Part shown: one piece after another, positions 23,001-34,594 of the stretch
Layout: each line of letters begins with the position of its first letter
How positions within the stretch are numbered: position 1 is the first letter of the stretch
Assembly: GCA_010279815.1 (NCBI GenBank)
Contig: QEOQ01000180.1
Span: 2,412,513 to 2,476,512, forward strand
Length of the DNA: 64,000 bases
Source: Brachionus plicatilis
Taxonomy: Eukaryota > Rotifera > Eurotatoria > Ploima > Brachionidae
Direction: 5' to 3'
The notes under the pieces: model-generated
Seen by the model: the letters and a program-made list of their open reading frames with translations, nothing else
Told to the model about the DNA's origin: nothing
Database searches by the model: none
Translations under genes and position numbers: made by a program

Positions 23001-25587
23001 ACAAAATTTAAATATACTTAAAAATAATATTAAATTTGTAATTCCATTATATTGTAAAATTACAGATGACTAATTATTCCAAAAAAAAAACTATTAAATC
23101 TTAAAAACAATTTAATTGCGAATTAATATATTTCAAACATGTTTGAAATTTACTATTTTATTTGAAAAATCTACATTAAAGAAGACGTTATATGTAGCAT
23201 CCTTTCTAAGAAGGAGGTAAAAAAAATTGATTAATTTACCGAAAAACTGAAATTATTACTTTTAGTAGAAAACTAAGAGAAAAATACTTTTTTTCATTTA
23301 CAGAAGAGAATGATTTTATGGTAAATTAATTTTTATTTACAATAAACTTGATTTTTGATCAAATTGTTGAAGTCTCAGCTACTGTTGATTGTTGTGAATT
23401 ATAAAATATTAAAGACAAATTTTAATTTTAAGTTTTTATTTGCAATCCAATTAAATAAAAAAAATTTAATGGTTTAAATAGGGAAAGAGTTTTTATTTTG
23501 ATTGAAGTTAATCTCTTGCTAAATAAGGACCAGAGATTAAAAAAGCGATGTAAAGACTAAGATTTATAAAATTATAACATTAAATTAAAAATTTTGCGAA
23601 AGGTATTTTTAGATTAAAAATTTTCTATCCTTTAGAAAATTTGGAATTAAAAAAAAAGTTTAAGATTTAATTTCAATTGGGATTTTTTAATTAATTTTTA
23701 GCCAAAGATAATTGAAAAATTGGATAAAACTTTATTTTTTGACAAAAATTTAATAACTAATTCAGAAAAAGAGTTGAATTAGTACAACTAGGGAAATAAG
23801 AAAAATAATTCATTTTCAAAAATGAAATGAATTTACTTTTATTTGTGAATTTAAAATTTACCCTAATCAAGGAAGGTACTAAAAATAATTTTCAAACATT
23901 TTAAAAATATTTGAATGAATCGGAACTTTAAACTAACAAAAATGTGTAATGTTTTGTTGGAAGCGCTGATTATTCAGTTTGAATATTCAAACACGATTCG
24001 GTTTCATTTTTGAAATTATTAAAAATCTAAGCAACAAATATTTAGATTTTGATAAATGTGATGCAAGGTTTTTTAAAAATTCAAAAAAGTCTTTCTCAAT
24101 ATTCAAATTATCTCCAAATAGATTTTTTAAGTCAAAAAAATCTATTTGAAGACTATAATCGTCAAGCAGATAAATAGAAAATATTCTAAATTATAATGAA
24201 AGGAATTTATTATTTCTCAATTAGTTAGATTGAAGACAGAATATTACAAGTCTATTTAGTTAAGTTAACAAAAATGTTTTTGATGTTTGTCAAAGATTTT
24301 TTATTAAATAAACCATATATTTTATCAAAATTTTAGACGAAAATCTAAATAAATATTTAAAACAGGCATGTTCTAATTCTTTAACTTAAATTACTGATTT
24401 TTAAACTAATTATAAAAGATCAACATAAAATACCAAATTTTTCATAAAATTGCTTAATTATTATAAAAATCGTTTTTCAAATTCTAATTAAATTTTTGAT
24501 TATAAATTAATTTTTTGCCCTCCAAGACTCTTAAATCAGGAACTAGATTACAGAACTCAGATTTATCATCAAAATTCAATCCAAAATATTCAAAATTATC
24601 TTAGAATCGTTCTAATTCAGAAAAAAAATTTTTAATTGTAAAACCAAAATAGCCTTGTCCCAGTCCAAAAAAATTCCAAAAATCAACTGAAACGTCAATC
24701 GGATTTTTTCAGTAAAATTATATTTAATTTATGATACACCGTTTATAAAATTAATAAGAATTATATCAGTTATTCAAAATTAGCAAAATATTGTTTTTTT
24801 AGTAATTTTAGTTAAAAAAATAATAAATTTTCTTTTAAATATTCACAAATAAAAAAATTAATAAAAAATTCAAATTAGTGTAGTTAAATCTATTTCTTGG
24901 GTATTTTTTCTTGATATGCATTATTGGTTGATCATATTTTAAGTGTAAAACTTATAAATACTAAGCAATTTTCGTTGAGTTTACATATTTCTAATTGAGA
25001 AAATTCTAATCTTGTAAAGTGATTATTCAAAAGCGTTTGAAAATAAAAAGAGCTAGCATAAAAAATCTAAAACTCATTTAAAAATTGAAAATGTGCTTTT
25101 ATTTAAGATATTTTTTTCTTTTTTTTTGACAGAAAGAAGCCAAAGAATTCGTGTTTTGAACTGACGTTTTTATAAGATGTAATTTCAAGAGAGGTTTTTC
25201 AATATACCTTTCTTGGACTTATTTTATTTGGCATCGATATAAATGATCTTCCAAAATTGCTAAAGCATTCAATAACTTGAAATTCATGATCATGATCGCA
25301 TGATCAAAACTTAAATTTTAAAAATAAATAATGAAATAAAATTTTTTTGTTACTTTTCTTAATTAAACATTAGAAGTTTAATATCTTAAAAAAAAAATAT
25401 TTTTCTAATTGATCTTTAATTTTTAATATAATTCAGATAAAATTCATATAATTTTTTTATCTATTTAATGATTAAACAAATTATGTTTAATAAAGTTAAG
25501 TCATTCAATATTAAAATATTGATTGAAAATACCTTTATTGTTATTTTAATTCTAAGACCCTTTTTTCAAATAAATTGAAATAAATTG
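20086..25587. other. gene-poor AT-rich region
   Basis: Read on both strands with no convincing exon, RNA gene or transposon end. A short perfect palindrome, ATTTCAAACATGTTTGAAAT, lies near 23130-23150. Confidence 0.5.
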
Positions 25588-25834
25588 AATCACGCGTTTA
25601 GCTCCGCATCAAACACTGAAAGCCTTAGTTTAATGCGTCATCAATACTCAATTTTAAAAAAATTTTAAAAAAATAACTTTTTTGAATTATGCGTTTGGTA
25701 CAGCACCAAAAATAAGAAATAAAAAATATTAAGGAATTCATTTTTTGTATTTTTATTTTTTAATTTAAAATTGAGTCTTGATGACGCATTAAACTAAGGC
25801 TTTCAGTGTTTGATGCGGAGCTAAACGCGTGATT
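25588..25834. mobile_element. foldback element with near-perfect 68-bp arms
   Basis: Arm 25588-25656, starting AATCACGCGTTTAGCTCCGC, returns in reverse complement at 25766-25834 with about one mismatch (CATCAATACTC against GAGTCTTGATG). The loop is about 110 bases. High arm identity suggests a recent origin. Confidence 0.85.
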
Positions 25835-25955
25835 ACGCTATTGGAGCATGCGCTCAAAGCTAACAATATTAAAGCATGGGGGAGATGTACTTTGGTGCAT
25901 GGTCCAAAGGCGTATCTTAACTTGTGGTGCAGCATAATCGAACGAGGGAATACGG
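25835..25955 (+). pseudogene. coding-like fragment next to the foldback
   Basis: One plus-strand frame reads LEHALKANNIKAWGRCTLVH, then GPKAYLNLWCSIIERGN. Its base composition is richer than the surroundings. I do not recognise it. It may belong to the same insertion as the adjoining foldback or be a gene scrap carried with it. Confidence 0.3.
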
Positions 25956-28427
25956 TAATTGATTTGTAAAAGAAAGAAAATGAATTTAGCATTTAAAAGA
26001 ATTTCTTTCAAAATAAACTTAAGAAAATATTGATGAATTTTAAAGCAATCTAGGTTGAAAATTATAAACCTTAAAAAATTCTAGTTCTCAAAATCTTGAA
26101 AAAATAAGAAAATCATCATGACACTCCTGGTATCGGATTAGACTCATCAGATACAAGTGGAAAGACAAATTCTCCACTACAAATATTGATTCTTTTATGA
26201 AAGATGGTAAAATTTTAAAAGCAAACCATAAGAAACGCTCCAATCATTAAAATGTTAGATTGGGTTGATATAATTTATGAATTTATTTATTTCAAATTAA
26301 AACCTATGTTTTTTATCATTTTACATAAAAAATAAATTACTAGGTAATTTTATTTTTGAGGTAACGGTAATTTAATTTTGGTAAATTTAATTTTACTTTT
26401 TATTTAAATCCATTAAAGTTAAATTTTAGATTTAAATGATTAAAATTATTAACGTAATTTTACGAAATTTAACGTAAAACCCAATATCAAAGCACTGCAG
26501 TAAGTCAAAATGGTGAAATTGAAATTATTTGTTAATTATTCTAGAGAGTCGCTTAATTATCTAATTTCGAATACTCTTTAAAAAATGATTTAAAATCAGC
26601 CTAGTCACACATTCAGTTTTAATATTTAATAACTTTGCGAATAGGCTTATAAAAATTCTAACATCAATTTATCTAAATGAGTCACAAAATATTTCATTTC
26701 GTTTTTATGAATATTTTTTTTGACCAAGTGGAAGTAATAACACTTCCCAGCTAGATAATAAATTTTGAATTATCACTGGGTCAAAACATGACCAAATCAT
26801 ACCTACCCATTCGATCATTTTAGCATAATCAGGGGATCCAACATTGTATAATTTGGTTTAAGTTTTCTTTTAATTTATTTGCCAATCGTAACATTACAAA
26901 GCTTTAAAGTGTCTAAACCAATACACATCAACTGACTGTAAAAGATGTTAAGATTGCATCATGGATGAATTTATTGAATTTTAGATCCTATGAAATTATA
27001 TATCAATGAAAAAAAATATAAATGAAATTGAGACCGAGTATATCTTATGATAGAAGGCAAAGGTTGAAAATTTCAGTAAAAGAAAATTGCCTTTTTGACT
27101 GAAAAAAATTTTTTTTAAGTTTAAAAGGGCAGTCCCTAGAATGCAGACGCGGAATGGAAAATCATCCTAAAATGCAGAAAATCGGAACGAAATTTAGGAG
27201 TCTAAAATTCGGAAGTAGCTTAAGCTCGGCTTAGATTAACGTATAAATAAATATATCTGGGCTCTAGCTATTTAAATTTATAGTTTTTAATTTTTTTTAC
27301 TGATTAGACTTTGTAATCCTTTTTTTACTTTATTTTTTATTTTTTCTTGTTTAACATTATTTTTTTTTATTTGAATTCTGAAAGAGCATTAGCTCGGTAC
27401 ATGGAGTGGTAGATGGAGATGATGATGATGTTTTTGCTGATTAAACGTCATATAATTTTACTTAATATAATAGAATTAAACCAAATAATTAATAAAATTA
27501 GTGCTGAAAAGAGCATTTTTTTTACATTATTTTGTTTTCGTGAAATTTTTTGATTTCTCTTAAAAAAATAATTTTATCACATAGCTAATTTTAGTGACGT
27601 GACAAAAGTAAACCGAACCTAAATTTCTGACCACATAAAAAAAGGAAGAAGCAATATCCAAAGTATCAATAGAATCATTTTTTTTAAATTGATCCCTAAG
27701 CATCTTCCTCATATTTAATTTTTACTCTTAACTCAGCAAAACTAATAGCAAACAATAACAAACTAAAACAAATTTCATTGTCCATAAGCAATCTCATAAT
27801 AAATTAGTCAGATTTTCGATTTTTAAGAATTAACAAAAAATAAAACAGATATTCATTTTTAGTATAAATCAATGCTTAATTCTGAGAATTTTACCAAGTC
27901 TAAAGCATCAAGGCAAAAAAAGAGTCTTTGTGAACAAAATTTGAAAAAATTTATTTGCAATAATTTTTGAAATAAAAATAAAAATTAATTTTTAGCATAA
28001 TTTTTTAATGGAAAAAATTGAATGAAGAAAAAATGATTGCTAAAATCGCTAGTGTGCTTGTAGAAATGAGGCTAAGCATTGAGATGTCTAAAATCGAATG
28101 ATAGCTTTAGTGTTCCTTATTTGGAAATAGCCCATTCAAAACTAAAATACATTTATCATTGAAAAATTTAAATAATTTATTATAAAAATAACTACGTTTT
28201 ATTTATTTCAAAAACATATCAGCTGTTTATAAATAAAATATTATTATAAAAAATGAATATAGAAAAAAACGAAATTTAAAGCATCCACTTGCATATTTTG
28301 TTCATTTTTTTTTTAAATTTTTTACAAGAATCCAAACTAACAATCAAAGTATTCCATAAATTAATAAAATCAATTTGAAATATTATGACCGAATTGATTT
28401 TAAAAGTTTTTTTGTGAACAATTCGAG
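25956..28427. other. gene-poor region upstream of elongin A
   Basis: No exon recognised. A slightly richer patch at 27125-27235 has two diverged copies of a GAATGCAGA..CGGAA motif. A degenerate GATGAT run lies near 27413-27430. The last few hundred bases should contain the elongin A promoter. Confidence 0.45.
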
Positions 28428-30171
28428 ATGGCAGACGCAAAATTATTCGACAAACTCACCGAAATTAGAAAAAAACTTGACAAATATTCTCAAACCAGAG
28501 ATACCTTAAAAGTAATTAGGCTAATTTCAAAGACTGATTAGAACTTAAACCAAGTCTGATCAGTCTCTGTCTAAAATAACCATATGACCATATTTTCCCG
28601 CAGATAAAAGGATACCTGAATGAATTAAATTGCATAGAAAATGTGAACTTGGAAGTTCTCAAGGTGAGCAAAAATTAATTTTAAATTCTAAATGAAAATC
28701 CAAAAATTTTTCAACTTCAGAGAAGTGAAATCGTAGAATGCCTGAAGAGTCTGAAGAAAAAAGACGACCCGGATTTTAGTTCCAAAGCAGAGAAATTGAT
28801 CAAAAAATGGAAAAACATAGTGACTTCGTTGGCCGAAAAAGTCAATGAAGAAAATTCAAAATCGAGTGTCAAAGAGGAAAAAAGAGAGAATAGTGACAAA
28901 AAAAGATCATTTGCGGAAAGAACCGAAATAGCCGCGAAAAAACCAAAGCTGAATGGAACATCAACTATACAGGCCTTTAGTGATAAAAATTTAGTTAATC
29001 CGAGCAAAAATGAATCGGAAAAATCAGCAATTGTGCCAATGCCAACTGCTCGCTTAGAAGACATAGTCTCTGAAGAAGCACTTCCATCAAATGATCTTGC
29101 GCCAAAATTTAGATTTACTCCCAATGGATTCAAAACTTCCAGCTCAAATCTAAATACCGACAATTTTAACCCATTGAATCAAGTGGATGATGACGAAGCC
29201 CTAGCCAAAATTTTGAAGAATAAACACAGCAAGCGAACATTATACACTGGGCGCAAAACAAATGCGACAGGCTCTCTGCTCCAACCAACAAAACTTTTCG
29301 ATTTAGCTTCAAAAATTTTAATTGATAATCTTGACGATTTACATCTGAGAATTTCAATCTACAGTAATTAAACAAAAATTTTAAATTATTTAAAATTGAA
29401 AATTTATTTAAACAAAATAAAGACAATCAAAGTATGTTTCCGGTGCCATTTGACTTGATAAAAAGAATATTGGAAAGAGCTTCAGCTAAACAACTTCAAT
29501 CAATTGAATATTACAATCCAGTTAGTTTGTTTAAAATTAACTTTTTTTTAATAATTTGGAATAATTTTGATTTTATTTTAATTTTAATTCTAAAATTGTT
29601 TTAGAATTTGCTTTCGGACACTGATGAATTGTGGAAGAAATTGTGTGAACAAGAATTCAAAAAAGTTGAAGTTCTAGACGAAGACGAAACGTGGCGAGAG
29701 CTTTATTATGTAATTTTCAAGCTTGATTTCTAATGAGAAATTTAATACAATTTTTTTGTCGAACTTTAGAGAAAAGTTGACGAACGTGAAGAAAAATTCC
29801 GTCGCGCCCGAGATCTTATCTCAAAAAAACAGGCCGAAAAGCCCAAAGAAAGACAAACAAAAGAGGCTACTGTTAAATTTGTGGCAACAACTGCAAGAAG
29901 TTCCTCGACAACTTTATCTCAATCAGCAGCAGCATCGAAGCTAAAAGCCATTAATTCGTCCAGCGGGCCCGTTAGACAAATAGTTCATGATTCATCTGAT
30001 AGAAGAGGTAATTTTGATCTTAGGCTATTTTTTGTTGAGATTATTATTCAAAATTTTGGCCAAGGTGGAAGTGCAAGTGGACCCCGAAAACCGGCGATTT
30101 CGACCCCAGCAATGTCTCAAGGAATGAGAGCCACAATGAAGCTGATTAAAAAAACAACAAGCAGAAGATAA
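28428..30171 (+). CDS. ELOA: elongin A (transcription elongation factor B subunit 3)
   Basis: Elongin A stimulates RNA polymerase II elongation and, with elongins B and C, can serve as a ubiquitin-ligase substrate receptor in the nucleus. Seven exons, all in frame: 28428-28511, 28604-28663, 28721-29363, 29423-29520, 29605-29709, 29770-30007, 30065-30171; 444 aa, shorter than the roughly 770 of mammals. Residues 1 to about 85 look like the TFIIS N-terminal helical domain (LFDKLTEIRKKLDKY ... KAEKLIKKWKNIV). A charged linker follows. The block KRTLYTGRK ... KLFDLASKILIDNLDDL holds the elongin C-binding (BC) box. Next comes the F-box-like FPVPFDLIKRILERA, then EYYNPNLLSDTDELWKKLC and TWRELY, both family signatures. 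The C-terminus ends MSQGMRATMKLIKKTTSRR, matching the conserved basic tail. Ala244 stands where the BC-box cysteine is usual. Confidence 0.93.
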
Positions 30172-30221
30172 ATTAGATGCAAGCACATCACTTTCATCTT
30201 TTTAAGTAGCAATATTTATTA

Positions 30222-30227
30222 AATAAA
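30222..30227 (+). terminator. probable poly(A) signal of elongin A
   Basis: AATAAA 51 bases after the stop codon. Confidence 0.5.
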
Positions 30228-31820
30228 CAAGTTTATTTGTCTTAAACTGATTAAAAAAATTTAAATCATAACTTAAAATTATCTTGTATTCCAGCAATTC
30301 TTCGATATTACCAATTCGACGGCCCAGTGCTTTGAAATAAGTGAAAGAGCTCATTGTGTTTTAAACGAAAAGATATTTATCTATTTTTTGAATGTTGAAT
30401 TTTTCCAAAAATCTCTAACACTTTTGTTTGGGAAATTAGCAAATAAAGCAATCGTTTTGCTAACAATTTGTTTGTAAAAATCAGTGATTAATTAGTAATT
30501 AGCATGAGTTAAGAGAAAATAATTTTTTGTTTAAATAGTCGAAATTGTTGGACTTGAAAGTTTTAGAGATTTTAAAAAAATTTTTTTTCAATGTTTTGAA
30601 TATTTTTTTATAAATTAATAAATTTTAATTTAAAAATAATATTTTCAAGAAATTATTTATATAATTAGTTTCATCTAAATTTTTCTAATTAGCGATTTAT
30701 TTTTCTGCGCAATTGGAGCATTTTTTAATAGAAAAATTGTGTTATTAATAATTTTTTAATGTGCATCAACATAAGCTCATTAATATTTTTTTAATGCATT
30801 AACCTGGCTTAGTCACCTGCTGATTTTTTCTATCAACAAAAGAGTTTAAACAAATCGATTTAACATACTAAAGAAAATGAATTAATTTATGTTTTTGGAT
30901 TTATTTTTTGTTTTCTTTTTTAAATAGGCGTAATTGCATTCATTTAAAAATAAGAATTTTGGAAACTAACGATAAAAAATTTAGTGAAGCAATAAACGCT
31001 GATAATTTTAAATATTTTCAAAATGAAATAAACTCTAAAAATAACTTTTAATTATAATTTTGAAAACTAAGAAAATTGAAATTCCAAATTAGATCGAAAA
31101 AAATAAAAACATTTATGCTTTCATTAAAACAAAGCATATTTTAAAGAAACAGCTCTTAATTTTTTGAATTACAAAATTGATTTTAAAAAAATAACCTAAA
31201 ATCAAGAATTAATTAAAAAATTATTGATACCATATATTTTATCGAATTATTTTTTATCAATATGATGAAGTGTCTCTTATTTTGGCCACAAGTTATCAAA
31301 TTTAAAAACGAATATCAAATTTTCTTATCTATGTTTGACTAGTAATCATATCATTGACCTGAAAACAAATTGTTAATATTATTAATATTTCCAGCTTTAA
31401 CTAATTAACAAATCAAATCACAGGTCTCTGAGGGATTAAATGACATTTTAATAATTTTTTAATAAAAGAAACTAAATTATTATGTGTTTCGTAATTAAAA
31501 AATAATAATACATGATTATTAAAAAATTAAACATGTTAATTTTTTCAAAATTCAAAACAATACTAATAAAATTAGCAAAATAATCTATTTAGTTGACTTA
31601 AAAAAATGTCACAAAATATTTATGATTCCAAAAGAAAACTAAATTATGATTTAATTTAATGATATTATGTATCTAATTTCGACATATTTTCAATGATTTT
31701 TCACAATTATATATTTTAAAAACACAAATAGTTTAATTTAATTTATTGAATAAATAAAAATGGCACAATTTATGACATACACAGTGGTTTACAGTACTAT
31801 GTCTGTGAATTACTTTATAT
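30228..31820. other. non-coding spacer
   Basis: AT-rich, nothing recognised. Confidence 0.5.
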
Positions 31821-32650
31821 ATGTAACAGTAAATTTCTATAAACGTAAATTTGTAAATTTACTGGTCTACCAGTAAAAATGTACAGCAAATAGGAAAAAA
31901 ATATGTTTTGTTTTTTTACTATATATAGTAATTTTGTTAACTTACTTTTCAGTAATTTTTGTAGTTTAATTTACCGAAACTAATGTTTCAAAAATCCCGA
32001 TAAAAGGAAAAAAAAACTCGGATGTCGGTGACCTAATATCAATATATTAACTGAATAAACTTTAATTCTTCAAATCGAATCTGCACTAGATAAAAAGCTA
32101 AGAAAACTCCTAAAGAATATTATCTTTTGAATCAATAGGAAATTTTAGTTGTTGGCGAAACAAAATAATTTAAAAAAAACTATGTGTTAATTGATTAGTT
32201 AATTCAATCAATACATGTGAGCATGCATTATGAATAAAAAAAGAAGCAAGACCAGTGGTGAAGTTGTTGTAAAATCTATTCTTTCATGTAATGGTCAATG
32301 TATGACAAATCGATGTGACTGTAAAAAATCCCAGTTGTTGTGTAACTCAAAATGTCATGGAGGCAATTCAAGCTGCAAAAACAAATAAACTTTTTTAATT
32401 ACCCTTTTTCAGTAATTTACTTAAAATATTCCAGTAAATTACTAAAACTTAAAGAGAAAATTATTTGTTGTCTTTTATTTTGAAAGTATACGTTTCTTTT
32501 CAGTAATTTACTAAACTGGTTCCAGTAAATTACTTAAATAAAAAAAAATCAGTAAATATCTAAAATTTATTTATTTTTTTAAGTTTTACATTTTTACTGA
32601 AAGACCAGAAAATTTACAAATTTACGTGTTTAAGAAATTTACGGTAACAT
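31821..32650. mobile_element. 830-bp transposon-like element with about 65-bp terminal inverted repeats
   Basis: The left end ATGTAACAGTAAATTTC and the right end GAAATTTACGGTAACAT are inverted repeats. They extend inward through GTAAATTTGTAAATTT and CAGTAAAAATGTA with gaps. Subterminal copies of CAGTAATTTACT and CCAGTAAATTAC fill the interior on both sides. The centre carries a small Cys-rich open frame. This is probably a non-autonomous DNA transposon. Confidence 0.7.
32230..32388 (+). CDS. 52-aa Cys-rich ORF inside the inverted-repeat element
   Basis: The frame begins MNKKRSKTSGEV and continues SCNGQCMTNRCDCKKSQLLC, then NSKCHGGNSSCKNK and a stop. The spacing C-x3-C-x4-C-x-C-x6-C-x3-C-H-x5-C is a compact zinc-knuckle pattern. 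From memory it resembles the Cys tail at the C-terminus of some integrase-like transposon proteins, but I cannot confirm that by search. There is no catalytic domain. The ORF may be a leftover of the autonomous parent or an expressed small protein. Confidence 0.5.
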   Translation: MNKKRSKTSGEVVVKSILSCNGQCMTNRCDCKKSQLLCNSKCHGGNSSCKNK

Positions 32651-32674
32651 AAACATAGATAAAATTTTTTAAAA

Positions 32675-32935
32675 TAGTAGTAGTAGTATAATAAACTGCA
32701 ACTTGGAACAATGTCCAAGCAAAACTCTAATGAAATATAGCAGTCGTTTCATTTTGTTTCATTTGTTGTTTCGTCATCCAAACGTCTAGTTTCGCTTTGA
32801 AGCTATTTAAGCTTCTCGCACTCACAATATCTTCCTGCAATTTGTTCCAGTTGTTGAAAACTCTATAAGTTAAAAAATTAAATCTTGGTAGACAATTCTT
32901 TACTTGTTCCTTATGAAGGCTCTTGCTATGTTGAA
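32675..32935 (-). mobile_element. 5'-truncated LINE, 3' end with (CTA)n tail
   Basis: On the minus strand a frame ending at 32727 reads LPRFNFLTYRVFNNWNKLQ, then SARSLNSFKAKLDVW. This is the typical C-terminus of non-LTR reverse transcriptase proteins (R-V-x-N-x-W-N-x-L ... S-x-N-x-F-K). It is followed by a short 3' UTR and a CTA microsatellite at 32675-32689. It directly abuts the inverted-repeat element on its right side. Confidence 0.7.
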
Positions 32936-34594
32936 TAATTAAATTAAATAAAAATTAAATAAAAAAAACAGGGTATTTAAGTCGAATCTGTTATAATTGT
33001 GTTTAAGGTTGTTTGACATCTTCTTGTGTGTGTTTTGATTCCTATTTTTGCCTCAAACATCTTGTTTCATATTGGGCATTTTGTACAAAAATATTTATAA
33101 AAGCAATTGATCTTTTATTTAATACATATGTTGAATCCGAACATTCTTTTTAAGTTGTACTTTATGAACTTTATAACATCTGTCCTAATGTATTTGCATT
33201 TCTAATATTTTATAAATTTTTTTATTGAACCTGACTTTTTTATACTTTATGCTATGCAATCCCATGTATTTGTGTTCCTAGTTAGTTATCTATTATGAAT
33301 TTTTGAAAGTTCGAAATTATAGCTTTTTTTCTAGTTTTAAATTATAGAAATAGAAATTAAAGAATATGTTAGCTTCGCTTAAGACTATGATCAAGTATAT
33401 GTTTATATATTATTAAGCATTAAACTTTTAGAGAATATATTTTTTTAAAGAAATAGTTAATTAATATTTTTCTTTCGAAAATATTTAGTAAAAGACCCAG
33501 TCTTTTTGAATTTGAAAGCCTTTAAAAATGGAGCAAATAAAAATTTTGTGATCATTTTTAAAATCGTGAATAAAATTTTAAATTCAATTTTAAAAATTCC
33601 TTCTGTGTATAAGCAGTGTAGGATCTAATATAATTTTATGTAAAAAAACCGTTAAACAAAGCATTGTTTTTTCATCTTTTGATGCCAACAGAAAAATCTT
33701 TAGTACATAATTCATATTTTTATTTTCACAATGTCATAAATTATGTGATTTGAAGTAATGAAAAAAAACTAAAAAAAATCAATGATTACTGTAAGTACCA
33801 TATATTTATGTAATGCAATTTTTATCGTAAAAGAAATTTTGTAAATTTTTTATTATTTATTTTCAAAACTTACAATTTGAAACCTAAATTAATACAAATG
33901 GAAACTGAAACGAAGATGAAAAGAGTAAATCCCTAAAATTATTTTGTTGTAAAAAACTAGCATTGAACAAAAATAAATCAAATAATTAGGAAAATAAAAT
34001 TTTCTATTCGAAAATTAAAAATTTTATTTATTTATTTTATTTTGATTTTATTTAGCAAATATAATTAAATTTCTTTAACTATTCTAAAAAATAAATACAT
34101 TGAACCCAAGAGACCAGATGCTGTCAGTACTAAGAACAAGACAAAATTCTAGATTAACTTTTTTTTATCAAAATTATGCTTTGCATAGATTTATTTAAAT
34201 TTTTTAAAATCTTTTATTATAGTAAGAAAAACTAATTATTTTTTTGTACAATAGCTTATCTTTATTAATAAAAACAATATAATAAAAATTAATTAATACT
34301 TAATTTTTCACAATTTATTTTAAATTTTATTAAAAAAATCTTGAAATATTTAAAATTCTAGAAAATAAAATTAATATCTAATTAAAATTAGCGTTACAAT
34401 TTAAAAATAAATAGTTCTCATTAAAAATGAGAAAAAAGTCAATTTTAATGTGGACATGTTTTATTTTAGAATAAAAAAAAATAATAAAATTAAAATCAAG
34501 TACATAATAATTAAAGACTGTAAATAATTAGTCCAATTTTTATACATTAAACAACTAGACTTGAATCGGAAATAATATGTTCAAATGTTGTGAA
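32936..34594. other. non-coding region 3' of GATA factor A
   Basis: Weak minus-strand protein-like bits at 33000-33290 (KTHTRRCQTTL, KFIKYNLKRMFGF) may be further LINE debris in broken frames. The rest is AT-rich without features and should include the 3' UTR of the GATA gene. Confidence 0.4.

Noticed and set aside
28717..29163. 148-aa minus-strand frame opposite elongin A exon 3
   Set aside because: Antisense shadow of a clear coding exon with no family likeness.
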